64,000 bases of DNA from assembly GCA_964386915.1 (NCBI GenBank), contig CAYLUQ010000001.1, positions 1 through 64,000 on the forward strand, in the 5' to 3' direction. The notes beneath the pieces were generated by a model, which saw only the letters and a list, made by a program, of their open reading frames with translations, ran no database searches and was not told the origin of the DNA. Each line of letters starts with the position of its first letter. The first letter of the stretch is position 1. The DNA is from JADHMP01 sp964386915 (GTDB lineage: Bacteria > Bacteroidota > Bacteroidia > Flavobacteriales > Flavobacteriaceae). The position numbers were made by a program, and so were the translations under genes. Positions 52,869 to 62,639 of the stretch are shown here, one piece after another.

Positions 52869-53576
52869 TTAAAGATCTACTCTTGTTCCAATATTTTTTC
52901 CTTGTACAATTTCAGATAAATTGCCTGGCACATTAATGTCAAATACAATGATGGGCAATTTATTTTCATGGCTTAGTGTGAAGGCTGTTGTATCCATCAC
53001 TTTGAGGCCTCTCTTGAGCACTTCATCAAAAGAAAGGGAGTCAAATTTAATGGCTTCTTTGTTTTTTTCGGGATCTGAAGTATAAATGCCATCCACCCGG
53101 GTGCCTTTTAAAATAACATCAGCGTCAATTTCAATGGCTCTTAAAACAGCTGCCGAATCTGTGGTGAAAAAAGGATTTCCTGTGCCTGATCCAAAAATGA
53201 CCACTCTCCCTTTTTCTAAATGCCGAGTGGCTTTTCTTTTGATATAGGGTTCGGCAATGGCTTCAATTTTAAGGGCTGTTTGCAAGCGCGTGGGAACATC
53301 TATATTTTCAAGTGCCGATTGCAAGGCCAAGCCATTTATTACGGTAGCCAACATGCCCATATAGTCTGCTTGCACGCGGTCCATCCCTTTGCTGGCCCCT
53401 GAGACCCCTCTAAAAATATTGCCTCCTCCTATTACAATGGCAATTTGGGTTCCCATTTCAAAAATTTCTTTGATTTCTTGTGCATAGGAGGCTAAGCGCT
53501 TGGGATCAATGCCATACGATTGATCGGCCATGAGTGCTTCACCACTAAGTTTTAATAAAATGCGCTGATATTTCAT
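52869..53576 (-). CDS. pyrH: UMP kinase
   Basis: 235 aa from the ATG at 53576; the longer in-frame reading lacks conservation and passes the -7 box. MKYQRILLKLSGEALMADQS start, IAIVIGGGNIFRG (ATP-binding), QADYMGMLATVINGLAL and GTGNPFFTTDSAAVLRAIEI are standard UMP kinase motifs. Phosphorylates UMP in pyrimidine synthesis. Head of the pyrH-frr-MMPL unit. Confidence 0.97.
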   Translation of the reverse strand: MKYQRILLKLSGEALMADQSYGIDPKRLASYAQEIKEIFEMGTQIAIVIGGGNIFRGVSGASKGMDRVQADYMGMLATVINGLALQSALENIDVPTRLQTALKIEAIAEPYIKRKATRHLEKGRVVIFGSGTGNPFFTTDSAAVLRAIEIDADVILKGTRVDGIYTSDPEKNKEAIKFDSLSFDEVLKRGLKVMDTTAFTLSHENKLPIIVFDINVPGNLSEIVQGKNIGTRVDL

Positions 53577-53592
53577 GGAAAAATTATTCGCA

Positions 53593-53600
53593 CAAATATA
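53593..53600 (-). promoter_or_regulatory. pyrH promoter -7 box TATATTTG
   Basis: Minus-strand exact match to TAnnTTTG, 16 bp upstream of the chosen ATG, which supports that start. Confidence 0.45.
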
Positions 53601-53648
53601 GACATTAACCCCCACATTTTGCGGATGTTTCTCCCAATTCTACTGATT

Positions 53649-54518
53649 CTAACTCTTTTTGGCTTTCAAACTTAAATCGAGAATGGGAGCATTATAAGTC
53701 AGTGCCCCTAGCGATAGAAAATCGACTCCAGTTTCCGCCATAGCCACAATATTATCGGCTTGTATATTTCCCGAAGCTTCGGTTGGAAATTTACCTCCAA
53801 TGAGAGTCAAGGCTTCTTGTAGTTCTTCAGGGGTATGATTGTCTAACAATAAGCGTTCTATCCATGAAAAAGGGAGGGCTTCTTTCAATTCTTCCCTAGA
53901 TCGAATTTCAACTATGACCGGTAGGTTAAGGTTGTTTTTTTGGAGATAGCTTTTGGTTTTTTCAAGAGCGCTGGACAAAGAACCACAATAATCAATGTGG
54001 TTGTCTTTTATCATCAAGGCATCATAAAGCCCCATGCGGTGATTGGTTCCGCCTCCAATGTGCACAGCCCATTTTTCGGGTAATCTAAAATTTGGGGTAG
54101 TTTTTCGTGTGTCTAAAAGTTTACAGTTGGTATGGGCAATTTTTTGACTTAATTCATGCGTTTTGTGGGCAATGCCACTCATGCGTTGCATGCAATTTAA
54201 AACCAATCGCTCCGTAACCAATAGAGCTCTAGCATTTCCCCTTACTTCAAACACTACTGTGCCTTTGTCAACAGATTGCCCTTCTTCTACGAAGGGTGTA
54301 AAGATTAAGTTAGGGTCGTATTGATTAAATATTTTTTGAGCAAGATTAATACCGGCTATTCTCCCTTTTCCCTTAACCAAAAGTTGAGCCGTATTTTGGG
54401 CTTCTTCAGGTATGCAAGCATTAGCGGTGTGGTCTCCTGACCCTATGTCTTCTCTTAGGGCTTGGCTTATAAAGTGGGTCAAGGCCTTTTGATGTTGCGC
54501 AAAAAAATCAGTTTTCAT
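53649..54518 (-). CDS. nadC: Nicotinate-nucleotide pyrophosphorylase (carboxylating)
   Basis: 289 aa. Opening ALREDIGSGDHTANACIPEE, then LLDTRKTTPNFRLPEKWAVHIGGGTNHRMGLYDALMIKDNH is the family's phosphoribosyl and quinolinate site, with Arg, His and Lys residues in place. Converts quinolinate and PRPP to nicotinate mononucleotide. Third gene of the nadA-nadB-nadC operon, its start overlapping nadB by 11 bp. Confidence 0.96.
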   Translation of the reverse strand: MKTDFFAQHQKALTHFISQALREDIGSGDHTANACIPEEAQNTAQLLVKGKGRIAGINLAQKIFNQYDPNLIFTPFVEEGQSVDKGTVVFEVRGNARALLVTERLVLNCMQRMSGIAHKTHELSQKIAHTNCKLLDTRKTTPNFRLPEKWAVHIGGGTNHRMGLYDALMIKDNHIDYCGSLSSALEKTKSYLQKNNLNLPVIVEIRSREELKEALPFSWIERLLLDNHTPEELQEALTLIGGKFPTEASGNIQADNIVAMAETGVDFLSLGALTYNAPILDLSLKAKKS

Positions 54519-56064
54519 TGTCTAAATTATAAAACACCCCTTTATTTTGCTTTATCTGCAAGGCTTGTTTGATGAGTAAATGTGAAACACTCACCATATT
54601 TCGGAGCTCGCTCAACTCGGGGGTAAGTTTGTTTTTTTGATAAATCAACTGCATTTTGCTGTAAATGACTTCTAAAAGCTTATCGGCACTTTCAAGCCCT
54701 TCTTGGGTTTTAAAAATGCCCACTTTTTCAGTCATGATTTGTCTTAATTCACTGCGAAGTTGTTCAATATCGTCAATTTCTTCTGTCCCTATATTTTTTT
54801 CTCCTTTCCAATCGGGGAGGTTTTCATAAAAGGGTGATTGGGGTAATGCTCCCTTTAGAGCTTCAACAGTGGCTAGTGCCGCCCGATGTGAAAAAACCAA
54901 AGATTCTAAAAGGGAATTAGAGGCTAATCGGTTGGCCCCATGCAGGCCTGTGGCGCTACATTCGCCTACGGCAAAAAGGCCTTTTAATTGAGACTCGCTG
55001 TTGGCGTCTACTTGAATGCCACCGCAAAAATAGTGAGCGGCCGGCACAATGGGAATAGGGTCTTGCGGCAATTGGATGCCAATTTTTTGGCAAGTAGTAT
55101 AAATGTTGGGGAAATGCTTTAGCCATTTGCTTTCTGAAAGAGTGCTACAATCTAACCAAACATGATCGCTATTTCCGTTTTGAATTTCCAATTGAATGGC
55201 GCGAGCCACAATATCCCTAGGTGCTAATTCTGCCCTAGCGTCATAATGTGGCATAAAACGTTCGCCTTTTGAGTTCCGCAAGAGGCCACCCGCTCCCCGA
55301 ACAGCTTCAGTAATTAAAAATGTATGGCCCTCCACTTTGGGCAATAAGGCGGTGGGATGAAATTGAACGTAAGGCAAAGCTTCCATAAAAACTTTAGCCC
55401 TGTAGGCAGCGCCTAAACCATCTCCGGTGGCACCATCGGGGTTGGTTGTGTGGGCATATAAACTACCGGCTCCCCCAGTGGAAAGTACCGTAATCTTAGC
55501 ACTAATCTTAATGATTTCAGCTTTCGTTTTGGAAATCACATAGGCGCCATAGCACCTTTTAAAATTAGTTTTAGTGTGGTGATCGGTTATTAAATCTACC
55601 AATACATGGTCTTCTAACAGGCTGATGTTGTCAAAAGAACGAACTTTGTTAATAAGGGCTTCTTGAATTTGTGAACCGGTTTTGTCTTTATAATGAACAA
55701 TTCGTTTTTCAGAATGTCCTCCTTCTTTGGCTAAATGCAAGGCATTAGCTTCTGTATCAAATTGAGTGCCCCACGCAATGAGTTCAGCTAGGCGTTCATG
55801 ACCCTCTTTCACCACAAATTTCACGACTTCCTTGTTGCACAGTCCATCACCGGCCACTAGGGTGTCTTGAATGTGTTTTTCAAATGAATCTTTTTTGAAA
55901 TTAGACACCACGGCAATGCCCCCTTGGGCATATCGGGTGTTGCCTTCAATGAGTTGATCCTTAGCAATTAAAACAATTTTTGACTGGGGCCTTTGTTCAG
56001 CTAATTTAATAGCATAGCTTAAACCTGAAATACCGCTACCAATAACAAGTACGTCTGCAATCAT
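54508..56064 (-). CDS. nadB: L-aspartate oxidase
   Basis: 518-aa FAD enzyme. FAD motif VLVIGSGISGLSYAIKLAE, then the HSEKRIVHYKDKTG and LSTGGAGSLYAHTTNPDGATGDG blocks, HFCGGIQVD-type segment (here AAHYFCGGIQVDANS) and GANRLASNSLLESLVF, separating aspartate oxidase from succinate dehydrogenase flavoprotein. Makes iminoaspartate for NadA. It starts directly before the nadA stop with no gap. Confidence 0.96.
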   Translation of the reverse strand: MIADVLVIGSGISGLSYAIKLAEQRPQSKIVLIAKDQLIEGNTRYAQGGIAVVSNFKKDSFEKHIQDTLVAGDGLCNKEVVKFVVKEGHERLAELIAWGTQFDTEANALHLAKEGGHSEKRIVHYKDKTGSQIQEALINKVRSFDNISLLEDHVLVDLITDHHTKTNFKRCYGAYVISKTKAEIIKISAKITVLSTGGAGSLYAHTTNPDGATGDGLGAAYRAKVFMEALPYVQFHPTALLPKVEGHTFLITEAVRGAGGLLRNSKGERFMPHYDARAELAPRDIVARAIQLEIQNGNSDHVWLDCSTLSESKWLKHFPNIYTTCQKIGIQLPQDPIPIVPAAHYFCGGIQVDANSESQLKGLFAVGECSATGLHGANRLASNSLLESLVFSHRAALATVEALKGALPQSPFYENLPDWKGEKNIGTEEIDDIEQLRSELRQIMTEKVGIFKTQEGLESADKLLEVIYSKMQLIYQKNKLTPELSELRNMVSVSHLLIKQALQIKQNKGVFYNLDNEN

Positions 56065-57057
56065 TTAACCTAAAGCCAACATTCTATCAATGGGTTTTTT
56101 TGCCGCTGAGACTAAGGATTCGGGGAGTATAATTTCAGGGGATTCATCCCTCAAACAACGATACAGTTTTTCTACTGTATTCATTTTCATATAGGCACAT
56201 TCGCTACAAGCACAGGTGTCGTCTTCTACAGGAGCGGGAATAAACGTTTTTTCGGGGCATTTTTTTTGCATTTCATGCAAAATGCCAGCTTCGGTAGCTA
56301 CTATATAGGTTTGGGAGGGGTCTGTTTGAACAAATTGCAGTAGGGCAGAGGTGCTGCCTATAAAATGGGCAATGTCTAAAACGGGAGATTCGCTTTCTGG
56401 GTGGGCAATAAATTTTGCTTTTGGATTTTCTTGGGCAAGCGCTACAATTTTATCAAAAGAAAAAGCTTCGTGCACCAAACAAGAACCTTCCCATAAAATC
56501 ATATTCCGACCGGTTTCTTTCATTAAATAGCGTCCTAAGTTTTTATCAGGGGCAAAAATAATGGGTTGGTTTTCGGGTATGGAAGCAATCACTCTTTTGG
56601 CGTTACTGGAGGTGCACACAATGTCGCTCATAGCCTTGATTTCTGCCGAGCAATTGATATAGGTAACAACCACTGCTTCCGGATGTTTTTCTTTAAAGAC
56701 GGCAAAAGCTTTTGGTGGACAGGAGTCAGCCAATGAACAGCCGGCTTTCAAATCGGGGAGTAAAACTTTTTTGGACGGATTGATGATTTTAGCTGTTTCG
56801 GCCATAAAGTGAACCCCGGCAAAAACAATAATATCAGCTTTTACTTTTGCTGCTTGTTGTGCTAAATAGAGACTGTCTCCCAAAAAGTCTGCTAATTCTT
56901 GAATTTGAGGCTCTTGATAATAATGGGCTAACAGAACCGCATTTTTCTCCTTTTTTAGCAACTGAATTGCATGGCTCAAAGCGTGCTCACTTTCTGGCTG
57001 AGCAAGCCCCGACTTTTTTTGTTTTTCTAAACTCAAAAGTGCTTCTTTATTCCTCAT
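56065..57057 (-). CDS. nadA: Quinolinate synthase
   Basis: 330 aa. Iron-sulfur cluster ligands: Cys in KAGCSLADSCP, Cys in VVTYINCSAEIKAMSDIVCTSSNA, and Cys in DDTCACSECAYMKMNT. LAHYYQEPQIQELADFLGDS and VGFAGVHFM-type core (IIVFAGVHFMAETAKI) match the family. Condenses iminoaspartate with DHAP to quinolinate. A TAnnTTTG box is 18 bp upstream, and it heads the operon. Confidence 0.96.
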   Translation of the reverse strand: MRNKEALLSLEKQKKSGLAQPESEHALSHAIQLLKKEKNAVLLAHYYQEPQIQELADFLGDSLYLAQQAAKVKADIIVFAGVHFMAETAKIINPSKKVLLPDLKAGCSLADSCPPKAFAVFKEKHPEAVVVTYINCSAEIKAMSDIVCTSSNAKRVIASIPENQPIIFAPDKNLGRYLMKETGRNMILWEGSCLVHEAFSFDKIVALAQENPKAKFIAHPESESPVLDIAHFIGSTSALLQFVQTDPSQTYIVATEAGILHEMQKKCPEKTFIPAPVEDDTCACSECAYMKMNTVEKLYRCLRDESPEIILPESLVSAAKKPIDRMLALG

Positions 57058-57074
57058 AGCTCTTTGTACTTTTG

Positions 57075-57082
57075 CAAAGGTA
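57075..57082 (-). promoter_or_regulatory. nadA promoter -7 box TACCTTTG
   Basis: Minus-strand exact TAnnTTTG match, 17 bp upstream of nadA. Confidence 0.5.
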
Positions 57083-57098
57083 TCAAATAAATTGACGA

Positions 57099-57812
57099 TT
57101 ATGGGTCTCTCTGTGGGCTTGTAGGTTCTTCCAATCGAAAAGCTTCTTGCACGTTAAAGTTACCAATTTTTGAGCGACGCAATTCAGAAAGGTGGGCCCC
57201 ACTTTCCAGTGCTTTTCCAAAATCATGGGCTAAAGACCTGATGTAGGTACCTTTACTACAACGCACTCTAAAAAACACGTTTGGAAGTTCAATTTGTTTG
57301 ATCTCAAATTCATACAGGTGAATCTTTCGAGTTGGAATATTGATTTGTTGGCCTTCACGAGCATATTCATAAAGTCGTTTGCCCTCTTTTTTTAAGGCCG
57401 AAAAAAGGGGAGGTTGCTGGTCTATTTCGCCCAAGAAAGATTGGCTGCAAGCCTTTATTTTTTCTGGGGTAATGTGGTCATAATCAAATTGTTGATTGAC
57501 CGGGGTTTCAAGATCAAAAGAAGGCGTAGTGGCCCCTAATGTGAGGCAGCCTTCATATTCTTTTTCTTGAGCTTGAATTTCGGTTATTGTTTTTGTTTTC
57601 TTACCAGTACAAAGAATTAAAAGCCCTGTGGCTAGGGGGTCTAGGGTGCCGGCGTGGCCCACCTTAAGCTTTTTCAGTCCAGTTTCTTTTTTAAGCCATC
57701 CCCGCACTTTATTCACCACTTGAAAGGAGGTCCAATGAAGCGGTTTGTCTAGGCAAAACACCTGTCCTTCTAAAAGTTGAGTCTCGGTGAATTTTTGTTT
57801 AAAAAAGTTCAT
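57099..57812 (-). CDS. truB: tRNA pseudouridine(55) synthase
   Basis: 237 aa, shorter than E. coli TruB because the PUA domain is absent, as is usual in Bacteroidota. Catalytic Asp in KVGHAGTLDPLATGLL; YEGCLTLGATTPSFD and CSKGTYIRSLAHDFGKAL follow. Isomerises U55 in tRNA. Overlaps uppP by 14 bp. Confidence 0.95.
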   Translation of the reverse strand: MNFFKQKFTETQLLEGQVFCLDKPLHWTSFQVVNKVRGWLKKETGLKKLKVGHAGTLDPLATGLLILCTGKKTKTITEIQAQEKEYEGCLTLGATTPSFDLETPVNQQFDYDHITPEKIKACSQSFLGEIDQQPPLFSALKKEGKRLYEYAREGQQINIPTRKIHLYEFEIKQIELPNVFFRVRCSKGTYIRSLAHDFGKALESGAHLSELRRSKIGNFNVQEAFRLEEPTSPQRDP

Positions 57813-58590
57813 AAAGCAGTGCGGTGCTTCCTATTGCGCTACAATACCAAGCAAAATAATTTAACTGACTTTTCTTAACCAAAGCAATCATCCATTGACA
57901 AGCCAAAATACCGGCTAAAAAGGCCGCTAAAAATCCAAGGGCTAAAGCGGTATAATTTTGTGTAAAAAGAGGTTCTTGTAGATCTAAAAGGCTCTTGGCC
58001 ATGCTACCAAAAATAAGGGGCAACACCATGAGAAAGGAAAAGCGGGCTGCTTTTTCACGATCAATGCCCAGCATCATGGCCGAGCATACAGTGGCTCCAC
58101 TTCTAGAAACACCCGGCAAAATGGCAATGGCTTGAATAAGGCCAAGTAAAAAAGCCTTGCCATAACTAATAGTTTTTTTTTGCGCCCGCACCCCATTAGC
58201 TAAAAATAATAGCAATGCGGTGAGCAAGAGCATGCTTCCCACCAACAGGAGATTACCTTCAAAAAGGAAATTGATATAGTCTTCCAAAAAAAGACCAACA
58301 AAAACGGCCGGTATCATGGAGAGGATAATTTTAAGCGAAAAATGGGAAGCCTCATTCGATTTAAATTCTAATAATCCCTTGAAAATTTGAAGAATATCTT
58401 TACGAAAAACCACTACGGTGCTTAAAGCTGTTGCAGCATGAACCACTAAGGTAAAAAGGAGCCCTTCTTTGGCTTCTAAATCAACGTCAAAAACAGCTTT
58501 TCCTAATTCAATATGCCCACTAGATGAAACAGGTAAAAACTCGGTTAGGCCTTGTATGAGTCCTAGGAGAAGTGCACTGAGGGTATCCAT
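57799..58590 (-). CDS. uppP: Undecaprenyl-diphosphatase
   Basis: 263 aa from the ATG at 58590, where the TAATG junction with the upstream DUF3098 gene fixes the start. Polytopic membrane enzyme with motif EFLPVSSSGHIELG near the N terminus and GVSRSGATVCSAMMLGI, the phosphatase signatures. Recycles the lipid carrier for peptidoglycan synthesis and gives bacitracin tolerance. Confidence 0.95.
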   Translation of the reverse strand: MDTLSALLLGLIQGLTEFLPVSSSGHIELGKAVFDVDLEAKEGLLFTLVVHAATALSTVVVFRKDILQIFKGLLEFKSNEASHFSLKIILSMIPAVFVGLFLEDYINFLFEGNLLLVGSMLLLTALLLFLANGVRAQKKTISYGKAFLLGLIQAIAILPGVSRSGATVCSAMMLGIDREKAARFSFLMVLPLIFGSMAKSLLDLQEPLFTQNYTALALGFLAAFLAGILACQWMIALVKKSQLNYFAWYCSAIGSTALLYELF

Positions 58591-58832
58591 TAGGCTTTTT
58601 TGTCGCGAGCTAAAATGGCATAAATTGCAATTCCAAAGCCACAAATGACAAGTGTTGGGGCTAAACGAATGCGTCTAAAACTAAAAATCTCTGGGTTGAA
58701 TACAGTGGGATCATTGCTTCCACCTCCTGCCATTAAAATAAAGCCAAGAGCCACCACGGCCAAGGCTAAAAATAAAAATTGATAGTTCCGTTTGCCGAAT
58801 AAAAAGCTTTTAGCCTGTTTTTTAGATTCCAT
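58590..58832 (-). CDS. DUF3098 membrane protein
   Basis: 80 aa with two helices (FLFLALAVVALGFILMAGG and APTLVICGFGIAIYAILA) and the conserved loop FNPEIFSFRRIRLAP. DUF3098 proteins sit between ftsX and uppP in many Bacteroidota, as here (3 bp from ftsX, 1-bp overlap with uppP). Function unknown; cell-envelope association inferred from the neighbours. Confidence 0.9.
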   Translation of the reverse strand: MESKKQAKSFLFGKRNYQFLFLALAVVALGFILMAGGGSNDPTVFNPEIFSFRRIRLAPTLVICGFGIAIYAILARDKKA

Positions 58833-58835
58833 AAG

Positions 58836-59714
58836 TTAGTAAATGGCTTCAGTTTTAAGTTTTAAATAGCGTTGTGTAGCAAAAAATGTGCTTAGACTTG
58901 TAATGCCAAAGCCCATAACCAATACGCCTCCATAAATCACAACCCATTCTATGGGATTAGACAGCATTTCTAATTCAGGAAATCGCTTGTTGAGTTGCCA
59001 AATGAGTATTGTAAGTCCGCCCAAAGCTAAAAAAGCACTTAGGATGCCCAATTGCAAATGGTTCCAAATGAAAGGACGACGAATAAAAGATTTTGTGGCT
59101 CCCACAAGTTGCATGGTTTTAATGATAAACCGTTTAGAATATATTGACAATCTAATGGAGCTGTTGATCAGCAACATGGCAATGAAGAGAAACAGCGTGG
59201 AGGTGATTACAAGTGCCAAGGAAATTTTCTGAATGTTTTCGTCTAAAAGGGTAACCAAGGGTTGGTCAAAAATAACTTCATTCACAAAAGCCTGTTGTTC
59301 CAATTCTTCTTGTAAACTGAGAAGTGCGGCAGTGTTGAGATAGGCAGCGTTAAAGAAAACATCAATAGAATTTAAAAGAGGGTTGTAGCCTAAAAATTCA
59401 ATAAAATCTTCACCAATTTCTTGAGCGTGTTGCTCAGCGGCCTCCGCTTTAGAAACATATACCACTTTTTTGGTAGCAGCATTGAGTTCTAATTTTTTTT
59501 GCAATTGTTTTATTTCAATGTCTTTAGCGCTTTCGTTAAAAAAAACAGTGAGGGCAATTTGTTCTTTAAAATGACTAGCTACTTTTTTGGAGTTGATCAA
59601 CAAAATGCCCAAAACACCCACAAAAAATAAGACAAAGGTAATGCTTAGTACTACAGAAAAATAGCCGGTTAGAAGGCGTTGGCGTTGAAATTTTTCTTGT
59701 TTGTTCAGTGTCAA
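58836..59714 (-). CDS. ftsX: Cell division protein FtsX
   Basis: 292 aa. Start RQRLLTGYFSVVLSITFVLFFVGVLGIL forms the first helix; a periplasmic domain (about 50-165) follows; then three helices with the conserved SIRLSIYSKRFIIKTMQLVGATKSFIRRPF block between helices two and three. With FtsE it signals to peptidoglycan hydrolases during division. No ATG is in frame at the 5' end, so the TTG at 59714 is taken as start. ftsE is not adjacent. Confidence 0.94.
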   Translation of the reverse strand: MTLNKQEKFQRQRLLTGYFSVVLSITFVLFFVGVLGILLINSKKVASHFKEQIALTVFFNESAKDIEIKQLQKKLELNAATKKVVYVSKAEAAEQHAQEIGEDFIEFLGYNPLLNSIDVFFNAAYLNTAALLSLQEELEQQAFVNEVIFDQPLVTLLDENIQKISLALVITSTLFLFIAMLLINSSIRLSIYSKRFIIKTMQLVGATKSFIRRPFIWNHLQLGILSAFLALGGLTILIWQLNKRFPELEMLSNPIEWVVIYGGVLVMGFGITSLSTFFATQRYLKLKTEAIY

Positions 59715-59774
59715 GGGGTTTGTTTTTGTAAAAATAGGAAAGATATTGGTTTTATACCGAGCCTTAAAAAACTT

Positions 59775-59804
59775 TTTGACTTTGCAGCAATAAGCTTACT
59801 TTTG
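59775..59804 (+). promoter_or_regulatory. leuS promoter (TTTG-18-TACTTTTG)
   Basis: TTTG at 59775-59778 and TACTTTTG at 59797-59804, 18 bp apart, match the Bacteroidota -33/-7 consensus. The leuS GTG is 18 bp downstream. The only promoter here with both elements. Confidence 0.6.
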
Positions 59805-59822
59805 TGGGCTTAAGCTGGCAAT

Positions 59823-62639
59823 GTGGAATATAACTTCGTAGAAATTGAAAAAAAGTGGCAAAAAATTTGGGCAGAAAACCAGCCCTATAAAGCCAAAAAT
59901 GAGGGAAAAAAGCCTAAATTCTATGTTTTGGATATGTTTCCCTATCCCTCCGGAGCAGGCTTGCATGTGGGACATCCGCTAGGGTATATTGCCAGTGATA
60001 TTTTTGCACGTTACAAAAGGCACAAAGGATTTAATGTCTTGCATCCTCAGGGATATGATTCTTTTGGACTGCCAGCAGAACAATATGCCATCCAAACGGG
60101 GCAGCATCCTGCTGTTACAACCAAGGCCAACATTAACCGCTATAGAGAACAACTCGATCGGATGGGGTTTTCTTTCGATTGGTCTCGAGAGGTACGGACT
60201 TCTGATCCGAAATTTTACCGTTGGACCCAATGGATTTTCCTTCAGCTTTTTGACCATTATTATTGTTTAAAATCTGATAAAGCACAACCCATTGCAGCCC
60301 TTATAGACCATTTTGAAACTTTTGGAACGCAAAACCTCCAGGCGGTTTCTGATGCCGATACTCCCGCTTTTTCAGCTGCAGACTGGAAGGCGTTTAGCCA
60401 GGTGCAGCAACAAGAAATCTTATTGCACTACCGACTCACTTATTTAGCCGAAACGGAAGTAAATTGGTGTGCTGAATTAGGTACTGTGTTGGCCAATGAT
60501 GAAATTGTAAACGGAGTTTCTGAACGTGGAGGCTACCCGGTCACCAAAAAGAAAATGAAGCAGTGGAGCATGCGCATTGGGGCCTATGCAGAACGATTGT
60601 TGCAAGGCTTAGAGGATTTAGATTGGTCTCCATCCCTTAAAGAAATGCAGCGCAACTGGATTGGAAAATCAGAAGGCGCCAAAGTGTTTTTTCAGCTTGA
60701 AAAGCACCCCGAAAAAATTGAAGTTTTTACCACTCGTCCCGATACTATTTTTGGAGTTACGTTTATGACTCTAGCACCCGAATTGGAACTCGTTCAAAAA
60801 ATCACAACCCCCGAACAAAAAAAGGCGGTAGAAGACTATATAGCAGCCTCAGCAATGCGCTCAGATCGAGAGCGAATGGCCGATGTAAAATCCATAAGTG
60901 GAGTTTTTACAGGAGCCTACGCCTTGCATCCGTTCACGCAAGAGCAAATTCCAATTTGGATTGGAGATTATGTGCTGGCCGATTATGGCACCGGAGCCGT
61001 GATGGCTGTTCCTTGTGGAGATCAGCGTGACTATTTATTTGCGAAGCATTTCAACATTCCCATTCGAAATATCTTTAAAGATGTTTCCATTCAAGAGGCA
61101 GCCTATGAAGAAAAAGGCAATGCCCAACTCACCGCTTCGGAGTTTTTAGATGGTTTGACCTATTCTGAGGCAGTGCCTAAAGTTATTGCTGCTTTGGAAG
61201 AACAAAATGCAGGTGCCGGCACGATCACCTATCGACTACGCGATGCTATTTTTAGTCGCCAACGTTATTGGGGAGAACCTATTCCAATTTATTATAAAGA
61301 CGGTATGCCCCAACCACTAGATCAAGAAGATCTGCCATTAGAATTACCCGATGTAGCCAAATATTTACCCACCGCCGAGGGGGCTCCTCCCTTGGGAAAT
61401 GCCACGGCATGGGCTTGGGATACAAAGACCAAAAAAGTGGTCCACAACGATCAAATAGATCATCAAACGGTTTTTCCTTTAGAATTAAACACCATGCCAG
61501 GTTGGGCCGGTAGTTCTTGGTATTTTAATCGGTATATGGACCCAGACAATGCCGAACATTTTGCGAGTGCTGAAGCCCTAAACTATTGGCAAAGTGTTGA
61601 CCTCTATGTGGGGGGGAGTGAACACGCCACCGGACACTTGCTTTATTCTCGTTTTTGGCAAAAATTTTTATTTGACTTGGGGTTAGTGCCCGTAGCGGAA
61701 TATGCAAAGAAACTCATTAATCAAGGTATGATTTTAGGTACCTCTGCTTTTGTATATCGCAAAGCGGGCACCCAAACCTTTTTGTCCAAAAATAGCATTG
61801 AAGAAGGAACTCAAGTTGAACCCTTGCATGTAGATGTGAGTTTAGTAAATGCTTCGGATGAATTAGATTTAGAGGCCTTTAAAAAATGGCAACCCCAATT
61901 TGAACAAGCTGAATTTATACTAGAATCAGGACGCTACATTGTGGGTCGCGAAGTAGAAAAAATGTCCAAATCAAAATACAACGTAGTTAATCCCGATGCA
62001 ATTTGTGATACTTATGGTGCCGATACCTTGCGCATGTATGAAATGTTTTTAGGCCCCATTGAACAAGCCAAGCCTTGGAACACAGCAGGAATTTCAGGTG
62101 TGCATGGATTTTTGAAAAAATATATGCGCCTTTTTTATAACAACAATCAATGGGAAGTTTCTGATGCTATGCCAGATCCGAAGGCGTTAAAAATTCTACA
62201 CGAAACCATAAAAAAAGTTACCCAAGATATAGAGCAATTTTCATTCAATACCTGCGTGAGCGCTTTTATGATTTGTGTAAACGAATTGACGGTATTAAAA
62301 GCCAATCAGCGCGAAATAGTAAGCCCTCTAACGGTTTTGTTAGCGCCATTTGCACCGCATTTAACGGCCGAAATATGGTTAACATTAGGAAACCAAACCC
62401 CTTTAACAGAAATTCCTTACCCTGTCCACGAGGAAAGCTATTTGGTTGAAAATGAAAAAGAATATCCAGTTTCGTTTAACGGCAAAATGCGCTATACGTT
62501 GCCTCTTCCCTTATCCCTAAGCAGAGAAGCAATTGAAGAAGCAGTGCTAAAAGATGAGCGAACGGCAAGCTATCTTAAAGGTGCTACTCCCAAAAAGATA
62601 ATTGTTGTGCCTAACAAGATCATCAATATTGTTTACTAA
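59823..62639 (+). CDS. leuS: Leucyl-tRNA synthetase
   Basis: 938 aa class I synthetase. HIGH-type motif HVGHPLGY in PYPSGAGLHVGHPLGYIASD, the editing domain (TRPDTIFGVTFM, DYGTGAVMAVPCGDQRD), and KMSKS in EKMSKSKYNVVNP are intact. A Bacteroidota-type insertion in the early catalytic domain (about 150-210) is present. The start is GTG at 59823, as an in-frame stop precedes it with no ATG between. Its stop overlaps the SemiSWEET start. Confidence 0.96.
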   Translation: MEYNFVEIEKKWQKIWAENQPYKAKNEGKKPKFYVLDMFPYPSGAGLHVGHPLGYIASDIFARYKRHKGFNVLHPQGYDSFGLPAEQYAIQTGQHPAVTTKANINRYREQLDRMGFSFDWSREVRTSDPKFYRWTQWIFLQLFDHYYCLKSDKAQPIAALIDHFETFGTQNLQAVSDADTPAFSAADWKAFSQVQQQEILLHYRLTYLAETEVNWCAELGTVLANDEIVNGVSERGGYPVTKKKMKQWSMRIGAYAERLLQGLEDLDWSPSLKEMQRNWIGKSEGAKVFFQLEKHPEKIEVFTTRPDTIFGVTFMTLAPELELVQKITTPEQKKAVEDYIAASAMRSDRERMADVKSISGVFTGAYALHPFTQEQIPIWIGDYVLADYGTGAVMAVPCGDQRDYLFAKHFNIPIRNIFKDVSIQEAAYEEKGNAQLTASEFLDGLTYSEAVPKVIAALEEQNAGAGTITYRLRDAIFSRQRYWGEPIPIYYKDGMPQPLDQEDLPLELPDVAKYLPTAEGAPPLGNATAWAWDTKTKKVVHNDQIDHQTVFPLELNTMPGWAGSSWYFNRYMDPDNAEHFASAEALNYWQSVDLYVGGSEHATGHLLYSRFWQKFLFDLGLVPVAEYAKKLINQGMILGTSAFVYRKAGTQTFLSKNSIEEGTQVEPLHVDVSLVNASDELDLEAFKKWQPQFEQAEFILESGRYIVGREVEKMSKSKYNVVNPDAICDTYGADTLRMYEMFLGPIEQAKPWNTAGISGVHGFLKKYMRLFYNNNQWEVSDAMPDPKALKILHETIKKVTQDIEQFSFNTCVSAFMICVNELTVLKANQREIVSPLTVLLAPFAPHLTAEIWLTLGNQTPLTEIPYPVHEESYLVENEKEYPVSFNGKMRYTLPLPLSLSREAIEEAVLKDERTASYLKGATPKKIIVVPNKIINIVY

